Part shown: positions 29,748-32,475 of the stretch, piece after piece | Layout of the letters: every line of letters starts with the position of its first letter | How positions within the stretch are numbered: the first letter of the stretch is position 1 | Origin: Amoebophrya sp. A120 | Lineage: Eukaryota > Sar > Dinophyceae > Syndiniales > Amoebophryaceae | Assembly: GCA_905178155.1 (NCBI GenBank) | Contig: CAJINV010000005.1 | Location: forward strand, 1,224,954-1,257,428 | Direction of reading: 5' to 3' | Length of the DNA: 32,475 nt | Made by a program: the position numbers and the translations under genes | The notes under the pieces: model-generated | Told to the model about the DNA's origin: nothing | Databases searched by the model: none | Seen by the model: the letters and a program-made list of their open reading frames with translations, nothing else

Positions 29748-30235
29748 ATGGCCGCTCCCGACAGCACCTTCGTCATTTTTGGCGGCTTGGGACGCCAGGG
29801 CGGTTCCGTGGCCGAGGCGCTTGGCAAGGAATTCCCGGAGGGCAAAATCAAACTCGTCACCCGTGGGGACCCGAAATCGGAGAAGGCGATGAAGTATCAA
29901 TTTGTAAAAGTGTCTGGGTCTGGAAGAATGTTGCGCGATTTGTCATGCAGCTTTCCAATGACCCATGAAGGCTGGAATGCAGGACCTAGCATGACAGATT
30001 CTGTGCGATCTCTCTCATGCCTATCCTGCATGAGAAACTCCCTCCCGACTGGACTTGGTCAAAACTGGACGACTTTATAGTAATCACGCAACACAGATTT
30101 TTGCATGCTTCAGATTTAGCATGACAAGTTGCATTCTTCCAGACCCAGACACTTTTACATTTGATTTAGGCTGTGAAGGATCGCCAAAGATACGATCTCA
30201 GACGAATGAATTTGCGATGCCCGCATGTAAAATGA
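29748..30235 (+). pseudogene. N-terminal fragment of an NmrA-like NAD(P)-binding protein
   Basis: Exon 1 (29748-29894, 49 codons) encodes FVIFGGLGRQGGSVAEAL and KIKLVTRGDP, matching the first beta-alpha-beta unit of the NmrA/HSCARG group of atypical short-chain dehydrogenases, which bind NAD(P) and often act as redox sensors. After removal of an introner the frame continues for only 18 codons (DRQRYDLRRMN) to a TGA at 30233-30235. The usual ~280-residue remainder of the domain is not found downstream. It is probably a truncated copy; further unrecognised exons beyond unusual introns cannot be excluded. Confidence 0.6.
29895..30173 (-). mobile_element. introner, family 1, reverse orientation, TSD TGAAG (~279 bp)
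   Basis: Starts TATCAATTTGTAAAAGTGTC; its right inverted repeat ends CACTTTTACATTTGAT, after which about eight extra bases (TTAGGCTG) precede the second TGAAG (30174-30178; first copy 29890-29894). The interior is in the orientation of 11372 and 21571. The right border is less certain than in other copies. Confidence 0.85.
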
Positions 30236-30565
30236 AAACGTAAATCTAGACTGTTGTTCTTGTGATCGCAGAGATCACTCGGGTAGCCCTGCTGGTTCGT
30301 ACGTTGAATCAGTAGCACCGGAGCCCCACCGGTGCCCGCGTTGGCTAGGGATTGATCTGAGAGATTAGAGCGTTGAGTGAGCGCTCTGCTGATTGAGCGC
30401 GATTTGCACGTGCTGCATGAGAGGAGCGCGTTTTTTTCTCACTGCAACGAGTGCAGTTTCACTTGATCGAGCGATCTTGAGGTGATGTGGATTAGAAGTA
30501 CTAAGTGGCCGCCACATTCATCTTCCCTCACAAATCGATACCATAGGATTGAAATTGAAACCAAG
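30236..30565. other. non-coding stretch with a cluster of short perfect hairpins
   Basis: Four perfect stems lie within 200 bp: GTGATC/GATCAC (30262-30278), GCACCGG/CCGGTGC (30315-30335), AGAGCG/CGCTCT (30367-30387) and ACTGCA/TGCAGT (30441-30457). A T-run follows 30430. It may be a structured RNA or the leader of the next gene. I do not recognise an RNA family. Confidence 0.45.
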
Positions 30566-31968
30566 ATGGGAGACAGCGGAACAGAAGGCGCTGGCGCGGC
30601 TGCGGGCGCAGGAGCCGCACCGCAACTACCGCTGACAGCCAAGCAGCAAGCACAAGCCAGCACTGACTCCCTGACGCATACGGTACTCGAACCGACGAGC
30701 GCAGACTTCACCATGATCACGCAAGTCGACGTCTACGACCAGAAAAAATTGACGCAGGAGCTAGAAGCCGAGTGCATTGAACAAGGCATCGCCCTCGTGG
30801 TTACAGCAGCAGACGAAGCAGCGTTCACGGACTACCAGAAGACTCTGCACAAGAAAAGGATCCAAGCGCGGAAAGATCTAGTCGACAAAGAGCTCCTTTT
30901 GCGCATGGTGCAGATGGCCGACGGCCAGCGTAAGGGCATCGAGAAGATGGAGTCCGAGCTGAAAGCAAAAAAGTCACAAGAAATCCTTCTCGAGCGAGCA
31001 AAGAAACTTGCGGAAGACAAGAAGGAAGAATTGCTAGCACAACTGCACACCATTGGTACGGACAAGACCACGCTGGAAGAGCAGATGGAGGAGACGAAAC
31101 AAAAGTACAAGGAGGAAATCGACAAAGTAGGATGCTGCGTGTGTACGAGGAAGTTCAAACGAGCGGAAATGCAGAGACGACCAGCCATCATCTGCGACAG
31201 ATGCGATGCAGCCGCGGTATGCGCCGGCTGCGCGACAACCAGAATCCCAGCGACAAGAGTCATCTTCCCGAGCGCCACGAGCAAGTGCTGCCAGTTTTGT
31301 GAACAAGTCGATTTACTCGCTGGCGGTGCCGAGCTGAAGCCGGTGATCCGAGAACTGAGCGGACAACTAACCGACGAAACGATCCAAGGTAAGAACATTT
31401 GCTAACGAACATAATTGACACTGCATAGACATGAATCTGACCCGATGGCGTGTTTGTTTATTGTGGAAAACAATACTCAGATATCGCCTTGGCCTGCAAT
31501 TTCGCCGTCGTCTGTGCACGAGCGCGAAGTTCTGCGGGTGCGGCTGAGCAGCTCTTGCTGGCGCAGCAGGCCATCAAGTACCCGCTCTTGCCGGCGTTTC
31601 AGAAACAACTTAAGGAAAGCGAGTCCTCGGTTGTTCTGTCATACGCAAAAGAAGCGAGAAAGAGTCGAGAAGCAGTAGCCGCAGCGGACGACATGTTTGG
31701 CAGTTCCGAAGCCTTGAAAAGCTTGGCGAAAGACGCCATCACGAAAACGAGGCGACGCTTACCATTCGGGGTGAGTTTAGGAATCAAGGACAGTAAAGAC
31801 GACCACGTCGCGAAGCAATTCGATGGTAAAACTTCGCTGGACTCGTTCACCAAAGTCTACCAGGACATGCGGAGCTTCTACCTGCAGAAGCAAGGACTTT
31901 TTGGATCAGAAGACACCAAGACACTAGCGATTGCATTAATAGCAGAGAAATTTATAGACAGGGAGTAG
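30566..31968 (+). CDS. coiled-coil protein with FYVE-like zinc finger, two exons (436 aa)
   Basis: Exons are 30566-31388 and 31481-31968, 1311 nt. I chose the ATG at 30566 (ACCAAGATGGG); an upstream in-frame ATG at 30485 would add 27 residues. Residues ~95-187 are heptad-rich, Lys/Glu-rich coiled coil. Next come four CxxC pairs at Cys190/193, 210/213, 219/222 and 242/245, the spacing of a cross-brace FYVE/RING-type finger binding two zincs. The basic RRHHCR signature of lipid-binding FYVE domains is absent, so phosphoinositide binding is doubtful. The C-terminal exon (~160 residues) is mostly helical and of unknown family. A trafficking or scaffold role is possible but inferred only from architecture. 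Confidence 0.72.
31389..31480 (+). other. canonical GT-AG intron (92 bp)
   Basis: Donor TCCAAG|GTAAGAAC, acceptor CAATACTCAG|ATATCGCC. Splicing gives ETIQDIALACNFAVV in frame. The nearer AG (GCATAG, 31429) leads to an early stop. Confidence 0.82.
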
Positions 31969-32005
31969 GGAGGACCCTGGAGGACCAGGGAGGACCAGGG
32001 AGGAG
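31969..32005. repeat. short tandem repeat GGAGGACCAGG
   Basis: Three to four copies of an ~10-11 bp G-rich unit (GGAGGACC, TGG/AGG) directly follow the stop codon of the zinc-finger gene. Confidence 0.8.
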
Positions 32006-32158
32006 CGTTCGCGTCTATATAGAAAAAGCATCGGGCATTTTTTAAAAATGTGTTCACCGATGGCATGGCGAACTTTCAAGCCAAGGCCCCTTCAGCTTTC
32101 TGATAGCCATACCAATAACAACTGCGTGACGAAATTGAACAGCGACGCAGTAAATTGC

Positions 32159-32417
32159 TGAAGTAGCCACTTCAACAGTTTGCGTTGTTGTTCAGTTTAC
32201 AACTTGTCACGCAGTTGTTATGGAGGTGGCTACTTCAATTCGCACAGGCAAACTGTTGAAGTTGCCACTTCAAAAACTTGCGCTGTGCAAATTTTTGAAG
32301 TAGTCACTTCAACAATTTGCGTTCTTGTTGTTGTTCGGCTTGGGTTTGCAACGTGTCACGCAGCTTGTGTTGAAGTGGCTACTTCAACTTCGCGGAGAGT
32401 TGAGGTAGCCATTTGAA
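32159..32417. repeat. array of TTGAAGTGGCTACTTCAA palindromes
   Basis: Six near-copies of an 18 bp palindrome lie at 32159-32174, 32222-32237, 32256-32273, 32295-32312, 32370-32387 and 32400-32417. Linkers share GTCACGCAG and TTTGCG motifs. No ORF of coding character lies in 31969-32475. The array may continue beyond the window. Confidence 0.88.
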
Positions 32418-32475
32418 TAGCAAGCGCATGACAAATTGCCACAATAGTGACAATTTATTGAAATTGAACAAAAAT

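Noticed and set aside
30300-30425. tRNA-like D-arm sequence (GCGCTCTGCTGATTGAGC) on the - strand
   Set aside because: No TTC-type T-arm, no consistent acceptor stem and no anticodon loop at the right distance.

Overview
The window looks like nuclear DNA of a protist, most probably a dinoflagellate-lineage alveolate. A syndinian parasite such as Amoebophrya is my best guess, inferred from published descriptions of that genus (invasive introner-type introns with inverted repeats and non-canonical splice sites), not from any search. Every coding region I can support lies on the + strand, genes are interrupted by introns, products are rich in low-complexity sequence, and there is no operon, ribosome-binding-site or bacterial structure.

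Layout. 1-5400 is a tyrosine-recombinase element of about 5.0 kb with three ORFs, flanked by a ~394 bp direct repeat that carries the 3' end of ORF3. 5774-8783 is a secreted PC-esterase (PMR5/TBL-like) gene that carries two unexplained reading-frame breaks. 9550-12694 is a 701-residue 2-oxoglutarate/Fe(II) dioxygenase in five exons. 13496-15630 is a second, phytanoyl-CoA-hydroxylase-like dioxygenase in two exons. 16345-16956 is a short uncertain gene. 17056-24168 is a very long disordered protein in several exons. 25579-28948 is a seven-exon Ser/Thr kinase of 645 residues. 29748-30235 is a truncated NmrA-like NAD(P)-binding fragment. 30566-31968 is a two-exon coiled-coil protein with a FYVE-like zinc finger. 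The end of the window is an array of palindromes.

The most interesting content is the introns. At least 14 are mobile-element-like units (introners). Each has terminal inverted repeats and is flanked by a short target-site duplication, 5 bp in almost all cases. Thirteen of them, from four sequence families, begin TATC (one is degenerate) and most end GATA. Removing the element plus one copy of the duplication restores the reading frame in each well-defined gene: the spliced lengths of the kinase, both dioxygenases and the zinc-finger gene are exact multiples of three. None of these elements offers a GT-AG pair at that exact junction. Six other introns in the same genes are ordinary GT-AG introns. 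The largest introner family is found in both orientations relative to the genes. This points to two intron classes coexisting, with the introners possibly removed by a structure-guided or non-canonical route.

Further repeats include a 1300 bp GT-AG intron bounded by 44 bp direct repeats, an array of GTGACACGCA palindromes, an 84 bp repeat with C-box/D-box-like motifs upstream of two genes, and a perfect 30 bp palindrome.
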